Positions 1 through 5,033 are shown, counted from the stretch's first letter. The stretch: 6,131 nt of DNA from Hyphomicrobiales bacterium (GCA_028290345.1 JAQGKB010000107.1:1-6131), one strand, 5' to 3'. Made by a program: numbers and translations. The notes: generated from the sequence alone by a model not told the origin.

Positions 1-657
1 CGACACGGGGCGCTGTCGATCGCCGCCAGCCAGACCATCGCCAGCTACTGGCTGCCCTCGCGCCTGCTGCCGTTCCACGCCAGCTATCCGGGCCTGACGC
101 TGACCCTCAGCGCCGGCAACACCGAAACCGTGGCCGAGGCGGTGCTGCATGGCGCGGCCGATCTCGGGTTCATCGAGGGTGATATCGACGCCCCTGCCCT
201 TGCCGAGCGGATCGTCGACCAGGACCATCTGTTGGTGGTGGTTGGGCCACAACACCCTTGGTCGGATGGCCGGCGCTTGGCGCCAGACGATCTGACGCAA
301 AGCCCGTGGGTAATGCGCGAAGCGGGTTCGGGCACCCGCTCAATGTTCGAAAACGCGCTCAGGGGGAAGGATTTCGATCCGGCGCGGCTGGACCTGGTGC
401 TGGCCCTGCCCTCGAACGAGGCGGTGCGGCTGGCAGCGCGCGGCGGAAAATTTGCCGGGGTGATTTCCGAACTTGTGGCCGCCGAAGACCTCGCGGCCGG
501 CAAGCTGAAAAAGGCCGGGTTTGCCTTGCCGCCGCGGGCGTTCAAAATGCTGTGGCACAAGGAGCGCTATTTGAGCAAAGCAGCCAGCGTTCTGGCGGCA
601 ATGCTGACCGCGCCGGAGGCTCAGCGTGGGCAGGCATCGCCCTCTGAGCGCGGGTGA
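1..657 (+). CDS. LysR-family transcriptional regulator, CysL-like effector domain (5' partial)
   Basis: The reading frame is open from the first base to a TGA at 655-657, giving 218 visible residues. The N-terminal winged helix-turn-helix lies outside the window. What remains is the periplasmic-binding-protein-like effector domain of a LysR-type regulator. The opening 'GALSIAASQTIASYWLP' (visible residues 3-19), 'GNTETVAEAVLHGAADLGFIEG' split over residues 39-60, 'SPWVMREAGSGTRSMFE' (101-117) and 'HKERYLSKAA' (186-195) follow the pattern of the CysL/YeiE-like subgroup. Members bind DNA as tetramers and sense small molecules; CysL and YeiE act in sulfur or sulfite metabolism, but the ligand here cannot be inferred. 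Homology appears to end near residue 204. The last dozen or so residues (rich in A, Q, S, G, R) are an unconserved tail that overlaps a small gene on the opposite strand. Family assignment is firm; specific role is unknown. Confidence 0.93.
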   Translation, partial: RHGALSIAASQTIASYWLPSRLLPFHASYPGLTLTLSAGNTETVAEAVLHGAADLGFIEGDIDAPALAERIVDQDHLLVVVGPQHPWSDGRRLAPDDLTQSPWVMREAGSGTRSMFENALRGKDFDPARLDLVLALPSNEAVRLAARGGKFAGVISELVAAEDLAAGKLKKAGFALPPRAFKMLWHKERYLSKAASVLAAMLTAPEAQRGQASPSERG

Positions 658-773
658 TAGGTGGGCAGGTCGGCCCAGTCGCGCGAGGTGAAATTTTGCA
701 TCGGGTCGGCGACCTCCGCGGCTGGCAGGAGCTTCGACCAGAACGCAGCGAACATCCTATAGATTTTGAGCAC
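621..773 (-). CDS. small uncharacterised protein, 50 aa, GTG start
   Basis: I do not recognise the family with certainty. The minus-strand frame from GTG (773-771) to TGA (623-621) encodes 50 residues starting MLKIYRMFAAFWSKLLPAAE and containing 'FTSRDWADLPTYHPRSE' near residues 28-44. Three things support it as a real gene. A GGAGGA Shine-Dalgarno at 786-781 sits 7 nt before the GTG. About 40 of 50 codons end in G or C, as in neighbouring genes. The region beyond 657 has no other coding explanation. In-frame ATGs lie upstream at 809 and 788, but neither has a comparable ribosome site. The N-terminal 20 residues are hydrophobic and basic and could form an amphipathic or membrane-associated helix; the second half is polar. 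It is convergent with the partial LysR gene (37-bp overlap) and divergent from the LysR gene at 870. No function is proposed. Confidence 0.72.
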   Translation of the reverse strand: MLKIYRMFAAFWSKLLPAAEVADPMQNFTSRDWADLPTYHPRSEGDACPR

Positions 774-780
774 TTTTGAG

Positions 781-786
781 TCCTCC
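781..786 (-). promoter_or_regulatory. ribosome binding site deciding the GTG start of the small ORF
   Basis: On the minus strand, GGAGGA is followed by 7 nt (CTCAAAA) and then GTG at 773. This is a near-perfect Shine-Dalgarno and spacing. It lies inside the reading frame of the longer ATG-initiated versions (starts at 809 and 788), which argues for the shorter 50-codon protein. Confidence 0.7.
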
Positions 787-855
787 ATTGTTGATCTTGA
801 GAACGACATAAGCTTCGGAACGTGGGCTCGCCAATGGACAACAATTCGCGAACCT

Positions 856-870
856 TATAGAAAAGCTATA
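856..870. promoter_or_regulatory. short palindrome abutting the LysR start codon (possible operator / -10)
   Basis: The sequence TATAG-AAAAG-CTATA is a perfect 5-5-5 inverted repeat whose last base is the A of the ATG at 870. LysR regulators commonly bind imperfect dyads near their own promoters, so autoregulation is possible. TATAGA (856-861) also resembles a -10 box, with TGGACA (835-840) upstream at a short 15-bp spacing. If it is used, the transcript would start almost at the ATG, giving a nearly leaderless mRNA. This would fit the poor Shine-Dalgarno (AGAAAAG). It is a weak, inferred site. Confidence 0.35.
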
Positions 871-1754
871 TGTCGACCCCGTTCCCCATTCCGCTTAATG
901 CGTTGCGCGCCATCGAAATCGTGGCGCGGACGGGCGCGCTCGGGCCGGCGGCGAAGGAATTGGGGGTGACCATTGGCGCGGTAAGTCAGCACATCCGGCG
1001 GGCCGAAGAGCGGCTGGGCATGGTGCTGTTCACCCGCTCCTCGACCGGGCTGAAGCCGAGCCAGGCGCTGACAGCGATCCAGCCGCAATTACAGGCCGGG
1101 TTCCGCGGGCTGGCCGATGCCGTGGCGAGCCTCAAGGGCGAGGCGGCCAATACCCTCACGGTGACGGCGGGCTCGGTATTCGCCTCGCTGTTCCTGGTGC
1201 CGCGTTTTGGACGGTTCGCGGCGCTATACCCCGATATCGAATTGCGGCTGCTGGCGACGCCGAAATTCGTTGACTTGGGGCGACCCGACGTCGATTGCGC
1301 CATCCGGTTCGGCGCAGATAACTGGCCGGGCGTGGTGACGAACCAGATCGGCGACCGGCGCTACGGCGCCTATTGCGCGCCCGAAATGGCGACGAGGCTG
1401 CGCTCGCCGGAGCAATTCGGGACCGTGCCGGTGATCCACGACGAGACCAGCCTGCTCAGTTGGCCGCGCTGGCTGGAGGCGGCGGGGCTCGCGGGCGCAG
1501 GACCGTTCGACGGTCCGTCGTTTTCCGATCCGGTGCTCGCCTACCAGGCCGCCGTTTGTGGGCAAGGCGTGCTGCTGGTGATGAACCAATTGGCGCAGAG
1601 CGCGGTTACCGCCGGACAATTGGTGCCGCTGTTCTCGGTGACGGTGGTCAGCGAGTTCGCGTATTTCTTCGCCACCGGCGCCGGCCGACGCCTGCCACCT
1701 CGGGTGCGGCAGTTCCGGGCGTGGCTGGATGAGGAGATGGGGGCGGGGACGTAG
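870..1754 (+). CDS. LysR-family transcriptional regulator, GcvA-like
   Basis: This is a complete 294-residue regulator of the usual LysR length (about 300 residues). Residues 8-65 form the winged helix-turn-helix: 'LNALRAIEIVARTGALGPAA' followed by 'KELGVTIGAVSQHIRRAEE' and 'RLGMVLFTRSSTGLKPS', the classic LysR recognition-helix pattern. A linker helix (about 66-90) leads to the effector domain (about 92-290), which shows 'LFLVPRFGRFAALYPDIELRL', 'DVDCAIRFGADNWPG' and 'AYQAAVCGQGVLLV'. These are typical of the GcvA-like (PBP2_GcdR/TrpI-like) subgroup. The ATG at 870 is the only plausible start because the HTH begins a few residues later. Its upstream sequence is a poor ribosome site. It is divergent from the small ORF at 621-773, the arrangement in which LysR proteins often control their neighbour. 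The hydrolase downstream is more than 300 bp away and probably separately transcribed. Effector and targets are unknown. Confidence 0.95.
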   Translation: MSTPFPIPLNALRAIEIVARTGALGPAAKELGVTIGAVSQHIRRAEERLGMVLFTRSSTGLKPSQALTAIQPQLQAGFRGLADAVASLKGEAANTLTVTAGSVFASLFLVPRFGRFAALYPDIELRLLATPKFVDLGRPDVDCAIRFGADNWPGVVTNQIGDRRYGAYCAPEMATRLRSPEQFGTVPVIHDETSLLSWPRWLEAAGLAGAGPFDGPSFSDPVLAYQAAVCGQGVLLVMNQLAQSAVTAGQLVPLFSVTVVSEFAYFFATGAGRRLPPRVRQFRAWLDEEMGAGT

Positions 1755-1777
1755 GGCGTGCTGATGCCATGTACGAT

Positions 1778-1799
1778 GTCATTCCCGCGCAGGCGGGAT
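1778..1799. repeat. intergenic repeat fragment with small hairpin
   Basis: The sequence GTCATTCCCGCGCAGGCGGG carries a 5-bp stem (CCCGC 1784-1788, GCGGG 1793-1797) around a GCAG loop. It resembles the 'GTCATTCCCGC...GCGGGAAT' intergenic repeats scattered through many proteobacterial genomes. Only one half of such an element appears here, 24 bp after the LysR stop codon. Whether it is multicopy cannot be tested from one window. Confidence 0.45.
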
Positions 1800-1803
1800 G
1801 AGG

Positions 1804-1825
1804 GCGCATTTGCCGCGGCAAGCGC
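1804..1825. terminator. strong GC-rich hairpin downstream of the LysR gene
   Basis: A perfect 12-bp palindrome, TTGCCGCGGCAA (1810-1821), is extended by GCGC/GCGC pairing (1804-1807 with 1822-1825) across a 2-nt bulge. It lies 50 bp past the LysR stop codon. It could halt or stabilise the transcript. No U-tract follows, so a canonical intrinsic terminator is not supported. Confidence 0.3.
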
Positions 1826-1841
1826 ATCCAACCCCCACCGC

Positions 1842-1933
1842 TCGTCATCCTCGGGCTCGACCCAAGGACCCAGGCTTGTGGTAAGCACCACCGCATGCAG
1901 TCTGGGCCCTCGGGTCGAGCGCGAGGGTGACGA
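1842..1933. repeat. 92-bp inverted-repeat intergenic element
   Basis: The arms are 32 bp each (1842-1873 and 1902-1933) and pair at 28 of 32 positions. The left arm begins TCGTCATCCTCGGGCTCGAC and the right arm ends GCGAGGGTGACGA. The 28-nt loop contains its own hairpin (GTGGT-AAGC-ACCAC). The sequence matches the general style of the 'GTCATCCTCGGG...CCCGAGGATGAC' elements found between genes in many alphaproteobacteria. No ORF in it is credible. It may act as a transcript stabiliser or terminator between the LysR and hydrolase genes, or be a non-autonomous mobile repeat. Arm pairing is read directly; function is inferred. Confidence 0.7.
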
Positions 1934-1988
1934 AAGTGGGAGTAGTCCTGGGTGATGCGAGAGCACCCACCATTCAACCCACCACGCC

Positions 1989-2011
1989 GTCATTCCCGGC
2001 TTGATTATGAC
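1989..2011. repeat. truncated intergenic repeat with terminal GTCAT/ATGAC
   Basis: GTCATTCCCGGCTTGATT is followed by ATGAC, so 5-bp arms (1989-1993 and 2007-2011) close a short, otherwise unpaired interior. It looks like a decayed or internally deleted copy of the common 'GTCATTCCCGGGCTTGAC' palindromic repeat. The rest of the 1755-2070 gap, besides the repeats and the weak promoter listed separately, holds nothing I can identify. Confidence 0.35.
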
Positions 2012-2012
2012 A

Positions 2013-2041
2013 TTGGCGTGACAATTGGATCGGTGCTACGG
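2013..2041 (+). promoter_or_regulatory. possible promoter of the alpha/beta hydrolase gene
   Basis: TTGGCG (2013-2018) and CTACGG (2036-2041) are separated by 17 bp. This is a partial match to the alphaproteobacterial housekeeping pattern (TTGACA, then CTATAT-like). It would give a leader of roughly 20-25 nt before the ATG at 2071. The match is weak and other placements are possible. Confidence 0.25.
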
Positions 2042-2070
2042 AAACAGGTCGATCCAACAAAGGCATGCCG

Positions 2071-2892
2071 ATGCGCAGGACTGTTTTGGCAGAGGATGGA
2101 ATTGAAGTCGCCTATGGCGATTTCGGGCCGTCGGATGGCAAGCCGATCGTGCTCTGCCACGGGTTGGCTGCCTGCGGGCGGCAGTTCGATTCGGATGCGC
2201 GGTATTTCGCCGAGCAGGGGTTTCGCGTGCTGGTGCCGGATCTGCGCGGGCATGGACATTCGGGGGCGCCGGCGGTGCTGCGGGCCGAGGATTTCAGCAT
2301 TTCGCGCATGGCGGGCGACATGATCGCCATGCTCAACGATGCGGGGCTCGCCGCCGTGGACTGGGTCGGCAATTCGCTGGGCGGCATCATTGCGCTGTTC
2401 ATGGTGGGCGCGGCGCCGGAGCGGTTCCGCACGCTGACGACGTTCGGCACGGCCTATTCGCTGTCGCTGCCGGCCATCGTGCCCTCGATCTTCCCGTTCA
2501 TCTACGGCCTCTTCGGCAAGGGGCTGTTATCGGGGATGACGGCGCGGGTCACCACCGACAACGTCCCGGCCCGCTCGCTGGTCGCCGAGATGCTGGCAGC
2601 GTTCGACGCCCATACCGGCAAGGCCGTAGCCTCCAATGTGCGCCGCTACAACCTCATTGCCGAGGCGCAGGCCTATGCGGGGCCGATCCTGATGATCAAG
2701 GGTGGCCGCGACCGGGCGGTGAACGCGGCGCTCGGGCCGACGCTGCGGGCGATGGACGGACGCTCGAATTTCTCGCGCGTCGATATCAAGGACGCGGCGC
2801 ATTGCGCCAATCTCGATGTGCCGCACGATTTCCGCGCGACACTCGAGAGCTTCTGGGAACGCGGCCCAGTTCGGCAGGCGCTTACGGCGTAG
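2071..2892 (+). CDS. alpha/beta-fold hydrolase
   Basis: A 273-residue cytoplasmic alpha/beta hydrolase with no signal peptide. In order it shows the oxyanion-hole strand 'PIVLCHGLAA' (His30-Gly31), the 'VLVPDLRGHGHSG' segment (about 53-65), the nucleophile elbow G-N-S-L-G with Ser102, the acid in 'IKGGRDRAVN' (Asp214) and the catalytic His244 in 'DAAHCANL'. The triad is therefore complete. A variable lid lies around residues 125-185 ('SLPAIVPSIFPFIYGLFGKG'). The family includes esterases, 3-oxoadipate enol-lactonases, C-C bond hydrolases and haloperoxidase-like enzymes; the substrate cannot be deduced. I chose ATG 2071 because AAAGG (2059-2063) lies 7 nt upstream. ATG 2065, two codons earlier, would be only 1 nt from it. 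The stop at 2890-2892 overlaps the end of the convergent propeller gene. Confidence 0.93.
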   Translation: MRRTVLAEDGIEVAYGDFGPSDGKPIVLCHGLAACGRQFDSDARYFAEQGFRVLVPDLRGHGHSGAPAVLRAEDFSISRMAGDMIAMLNDAGLAAVDWVGNSLGGIIALFMVGAAPERFRTLTTFGTAYSLSLPAIVPSIFPFIYGLFGKGLLSGMTARVTTDNVPARSLVAEMLAAFDAHTGKAVASNVRRYNLIAEAQAYAGPILMIKGGRDRAVNAALGPTLRAMDGRSNFSRVDIKDAAHCANLDVPHDFRATLESFWERGPVRQALTA

Positions 2893-3742
2893 CCGGCACG
2901 GCGATGACTTCGCCTTTCATCATCTCCGGCACATAAAAATTCTTGCCGTCTGTGCCGAGGTCGGCGGCGCCGGGCTCCAGAGTCATCACCTTTTCGGGCT
3001 TGGCGCCGGGCGTGACCCGATAGATGGCGCCTGCCGGATTGTCGGTCACGTAATAGGCGTCGCCGGCCTTCACGATGCCGTCGAGCGTGCCGAAATCGCC
3101 GGCGGTTTGATCCTTGGTGACCGCTTTGCTGGCGAGATCGACGCTGTACATGCCGCCCGGTTTGCTATCGGCCGGGTTCTGCGCCATGGCGCCGAGGCTC
3201 ACCACCCAGAGCTTGCCGTTATCGACGAGCAGGCCATTGGGCGTCGGCACATTGTCGCCCTGCACCAGCACCTCCGGCTTGCCGTTGGCGAAGCTATAGA
3301 TCGCGTTGCCGAAGGTATCGGAAATGTAGATCGTGCCATCCGGCCCGGCGACGACATCGTTGAGGAATTTCGAGCCAGGCACATCGACGGTATCGAACTT
3401 GCCGGTGCTCGGATCGACGATGCGGAGTTTTGTGATATCGGCGACATAGAGCTTGCCGCCGGCAATTGCCGAACCTTTTGGCGCATCGAGCCCGGTGACC
3501 CAATCGGGATTGGTCATCTTGCCCGACATATCGAGCAGCGACAGCTTGCCGTTGCCATCGGCCTTGCTGGGATCGCCGCCGATCTGGCTGACGATCAGGC
3601 GATTATTGGCGGAATCAACGAGCACCGATTCCGGCATGTCGAAGCCGGACGTGCGCCAGGTTTCGGCGGCCGGCGCCGCGCTCGACAGTAACGCGAAAGC
3701 GATGGCGGGCAGAGCCGCCCGGCCGATACTTGAAGCTTGCAT
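2882..3742 (-). CDS. exported SMP-30/gluconolactonase-like beta-propeller protein
   Basis: This encodes 286 residues. The N-terminus 'MQASSIGRAALPAIAFALLS' followed by 'SAAPAA' is a Sec signal peptide, with likely cleavage after A25, so the protein is periplasmic. The mature part is built from repeated propeller blades: 'ESVLVDSANNRLIVSQ', 'GGKLYVADITKLRIVDPSTG', 'LNDVVAGPDGTIYISDTFGN', 'PNGLLVDNGKLWVVS', 'LDGIVKAGDAYYVTD', 'ADLGTDGKNFYVPE'. Glu38, Asn128, Asn169 and Asp221 fall in positions that resemble the divalent-metal and active-site residues of SMP-30/gluconolactonases, which open sugar lactones or related esters. That function is inferred from the fold. The start ATG at 3742 is chosen because GAGGAG (3754-3749) lies 6 nt before it and the signal peptide begins there. 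A longer in-frame ATG at 3880 adds 46 residues that do not look conserved. It is divergent from mbfA and convergent, with an 11-bp overlap, with the hydrolase. Confidence 0.88.
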   Translation of the reverse strand: MQASSIGRAALPAIAFALLSSAAPAAETWRTSGFDMPESVLVDSANNRLIVSQIGGDPSKADGNGKLSLLDMSGKMTNPDWVTGLDAPKGSAIAGGKLYVADITKLRIVDPSTGKFDTVDVPGSKFLNDVVAGPDGTIYISDTFGNAIYSFANGKPEVLVQGDNVPTPNGLLVDNGKLWVVSLGAMAQNPADSKPGGMYSVDLASKAVTKDQTAGDFGTLDGIVKAGDAYYVTDNPAGAIYRVTPGAKPEKVMTLEPGAADLGTDGKNFYVPEMMKGEVIAVPATP

Positions 3743-3782
3743 AGTGGTCTCCTCTCTTTGCCGCGCCAATCCGGCTGCGATG

Positions 3783-3839
3783 GCAAGGTGACCGGCCATC
3801 CTTGCAAGTGGCGCTTCCCGAGACGTTTGTTGCAGCAAA
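3783..3839. promoter_or_regulatory. two weak dyads in the divergent propeller/mbfA intergenic region
   Basis: GCAAGG (3783-3788) and CCTTGC (3800-3805) form a 6-11-6 inverted repeat. TTTGTTGCAGCAAA (3826-3839) is an almost perfect palindrome with one mismatched pair. Both lie upstream of the minus-strand propeller gene, 41-97 bp from its start codon, where an operator would be expected. No known regulator is assigned. Short dyads occur by chance. Confidence 0.22.
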
Positions 3840-3864
3840 TCTGGGCAAAGGTGCGAGCGGGGAG

Positions 3865-3893
3865 TTGTGCAAGGGCGCATCCTAGATTAGAAC
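3865..3893 (+). promoter_or_regulatory. mbfA: probable mbfA promoter (overlapping the iron control element)
   Basis: TTGTGC (3865-3870) and TAGAAC (3888-3893) are separated by 17 bp and each matches 4 of 6 consensus positions. The -10 element would lie inside the palindrome at 3883-3905, so a bound repressor would block RNA polymerase. Transcription would start near 3900, giving a leader of under 20 nt. Confidence 0.4.
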
Positions 3894-3905
3894 GCTTCTA
3901 ATCTA
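3883..3905. promoter_or_regulatory. iron control element (Irr box) upstream of mbfA
   Basis: TAGATTAGAA-CGC-TTCTAATCTA is a perfect palindrome with 10-bp arms and a 3-bp centre. Its core ATTAGAA-N3-TTCTAAT agrees with the rhizobial iron control element TTTAGAA-N3-TTCTAAA bound by Irr, differing only at the outermost pair. Irr is a Fur-superfamily regulator controlled by heme; at low iron it represses storage and export genes such as mbfA. The site ends 12 bp before the mbfA ATG, where binding would repress. It lies 141 bp from the divergent propeller gene, so joint control is possible but not shown. The match is read from sequence; Irr binding is inferred from the known motif and the gene behind it. 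Confidence 0.85.
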
Positions 3906-3917
3906 TGGAGACCTGCG

Positions 3918-4901
3918 ATGTTCACCAGACTGCTCGAACCCAACAAGCGCGATTTCTCCTCCCTCACTGCCCGCGAGATTTTGGCGGTGGCGGTGGCGGC
4001 GGAGGAAGAGGACGGCCGGATCTACCTTGCCTTCGCCGAGAAACTGGCCCCGATCTACCCGGCAACGGCCAAGATTTTCGAGGGCATGGCCGAGGAGGAG
4101 AACGGGCACCGGCGGCGGCTGCTCGATCTCTACACCGAACGCTTCGGGCCCAACCTGGTGCCGATCCGGCGCGAGGACGTACGCGGTTTTCTCAAGCGCA
4201 AGCCATTGTGGTTGATGACCAATCTCAAGCTCGAGCAAGTGCGCCAACAGGCCTGGGAAATGGAAGAACAGGCGGCCAATTTCTATGGCGAAGCGGCCAA
4301 GCAATCAACCGACACCGCCATCCGCAAGCTGCTGGGTGATCTGGCCGAAGAGGAAAAGCATCACGCGCACGTCGCCGACCAGCTGGAGAAGGACAATCTC
4401 GGCGACGGCGCCAAGGAGACCGAGCATAGCGAGGAGCACCGCCAGTTCGTGCTGACCTATGTGCAGCCGGGCCTCGCCGGGCTGATGGATGGCTCGGTCT
4501 CGACGCTGGCGCCGGTGTTCGCGGCGGCATTTGCCACCGGCAATACCTGGCAGACCTTTCTCGTCGGCCTCGCCGCCGCCGTGGGCGCTGGCATCTCGAT
4601 GGGCATCACCGAAGCAGCATCGGACGACGGCAAGCTCACCGGACGCGGCTCGCCGATCAAGCGCGGCATCGCTTGCGGCGTGATGACCGCGATCGGCGGG
4701 CTGGGGCACGCCCTGCCCTACCTGATCCCGAATTTCTTCACCGCCACGACAATCGCCATGGTGGTGGTGTTGATCGAACTCTGGGCTATCGCCTTCATCC
4801 AGGCCCGCTATATGTCGACGCCGTTCTGGCGGGCGGCGCTGCAGGTGGTGGTGGGTGGAGCGCTGGTATTCGGCGCGGGGATCTTGATCGGGAGCGCTTA
4901 G
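3918..4901 (+). CDS. mbfA: MbfA, membrane-bound ferritin with VIT1/CCC1-type domain
   Basis: The protein has 327 residues in two domains. Residues about 15-160 form a ferritin-like (erythrin-type) four-helix di-iron domain, with carboxylates in helix 1 (Glu29-Glu31), ExxH in helix 2 (Glu61-His64), a helix-3 'EMEEQAANFY' (Glu114, Glu116, Glu117) and ExxH in helix 4 (Glu146-His149). Residues about 178-327 form a VIT1/CCC1-like membrane domain with the family signature 'GLAGLMDGSVSTLAPV' (186-200), 'GISMGITEAASDDGKL' and three further hydrophobic helices. In Agrobacterium and Bradyrhizobium, MbfA is an inner-membrane protein that exports iron and protects against iron and peroxide stress, with its ferritin domain in the cytoplasm. 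The start at 3918 has GGAGA (3907-3911) 6 nt upstream; the out-of-frame ATG at 3905 lies inside the operator. The Irr-type operator immediately upstream predicts repression in low iron. Length and domain order match the family. Confidence 0.95.
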   Translation: MFTRLLEPNKRDFSSLTAREILAVAVAAEEEDGRIYLAFAEKLAPIYPATAKIFEGMAEEENGHRRRLLDLYTERFGPNLVPIRREDVRGFLKRKPLWLMTNLKLEQVRQQAWEMEEQAANFYGEAAKQSTDTAIRKLLGDLAEEEKHHAHVADQLEKDNLGDGAKETEHSEEHRQFVLTYVQPGLAGLMDGSVSTLAPVFAAAFATGNTWQTFLVGLAAAVGAGISMGITEAASDDGKLTGRGSPIKRGIACGVMTAIGGLGHALPYLIPNFFTATTIAMVVVLIELWAIAFIQARYMSTPFWRAALQVVVGGALVFGAGILIGSA

Positions 4902-4916
4902 GTCGGAGCGGGGGCA

Positions 4917-5033
4917 ACCCCCTCCCCAGCCCTCCCCACAAGGGGGAGGGTGTCTGACGGAGTTTTTGTCGACGGCCGTGCTACCAACACCGGAAAGCAC
5001 CCTCCCCCTTGTGGGGAGGGTTGGGGAGGGGGT
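4917..5033. repeat. near-perfect 36-bp C-rich inverted repeat with 45-bp centre
   Basis: The arms at 4917-4952 and 4998-5033 pair at 35 of 36 positions. The left arm starts ACCCCCTCCCCAGCCC and continues through CCCTCCCCACAAGGGGGAGG. Each arm is itself a hairpin (CCCTCCCC / GGGGAGGG around a 5-nt loop), so the whole could fold as two tandem hairpins or one long stem. The 45-bp centre (4953-4997) contains a T5 run (4963-4967) and the small palindromes GTCGAC and ACGGCCGT. It lies between the convergent ends of mbfA and the GMC gene and could act as a bidirectional terminator. Similar CCCTCCCC-ACAAG repeats are common between genes of Hyphomicrobiales, so a MITE- or REP-like multicopy element is likely. 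No transposase is present. Confidence 0.8.

Noticed and set aside
766..969. Plus-strand ORF starting at 766
   Set aside because: It runs out of frame into the LysR HTH region, is Arg-rich with no domain, and overlaps the small minus-strand gene's start region.
1541..1993. Minus-strand ORFs over the LysR end and the intergenic repeats, and the plus-strand ORF 1758-1955
   Set aside because: Their sequences are translations of palindromic repeats and antisense LysR; no ribosome site or domain is seen.
1755..2070. tRNA, riboswitch or small RNA in the largest gap
   Set aside because: The hairpins there match dispersed palindromic repeats; no cloverleaf, T-loop motif or riboswitch core could be seen.
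2816..3691. Long plus-strand ORF of 291 codons across the propeller gene
   Set aside because: It is wholly antisense to a gene with a signal peptide, a ribosome site and propeller repeats. Its translation is rich in His, Arg, Ala and Gly with no recognisable domain, as expected for a high-GC shadow frame.
3743..3880. N-terminal extension of the propeller protein to ATG 3880
   Set aside because: It would bury the signal peptide 46 residues inside the protein and bypass the good GAGGAG site before ATG 3742.
3905..4339. ATG at 3905 as a start
   Set aside because: It lies in the operator palindrome in a different frame from mbfA, lacks a ribosome site, and its product is a shadow of the ferritin domain.
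4917..5033. CRISPR array or IS element
   Set aside because: There are only two arms in inverted orientation, no series of direct repeats with spacers and no transposase gene, so neither fits.
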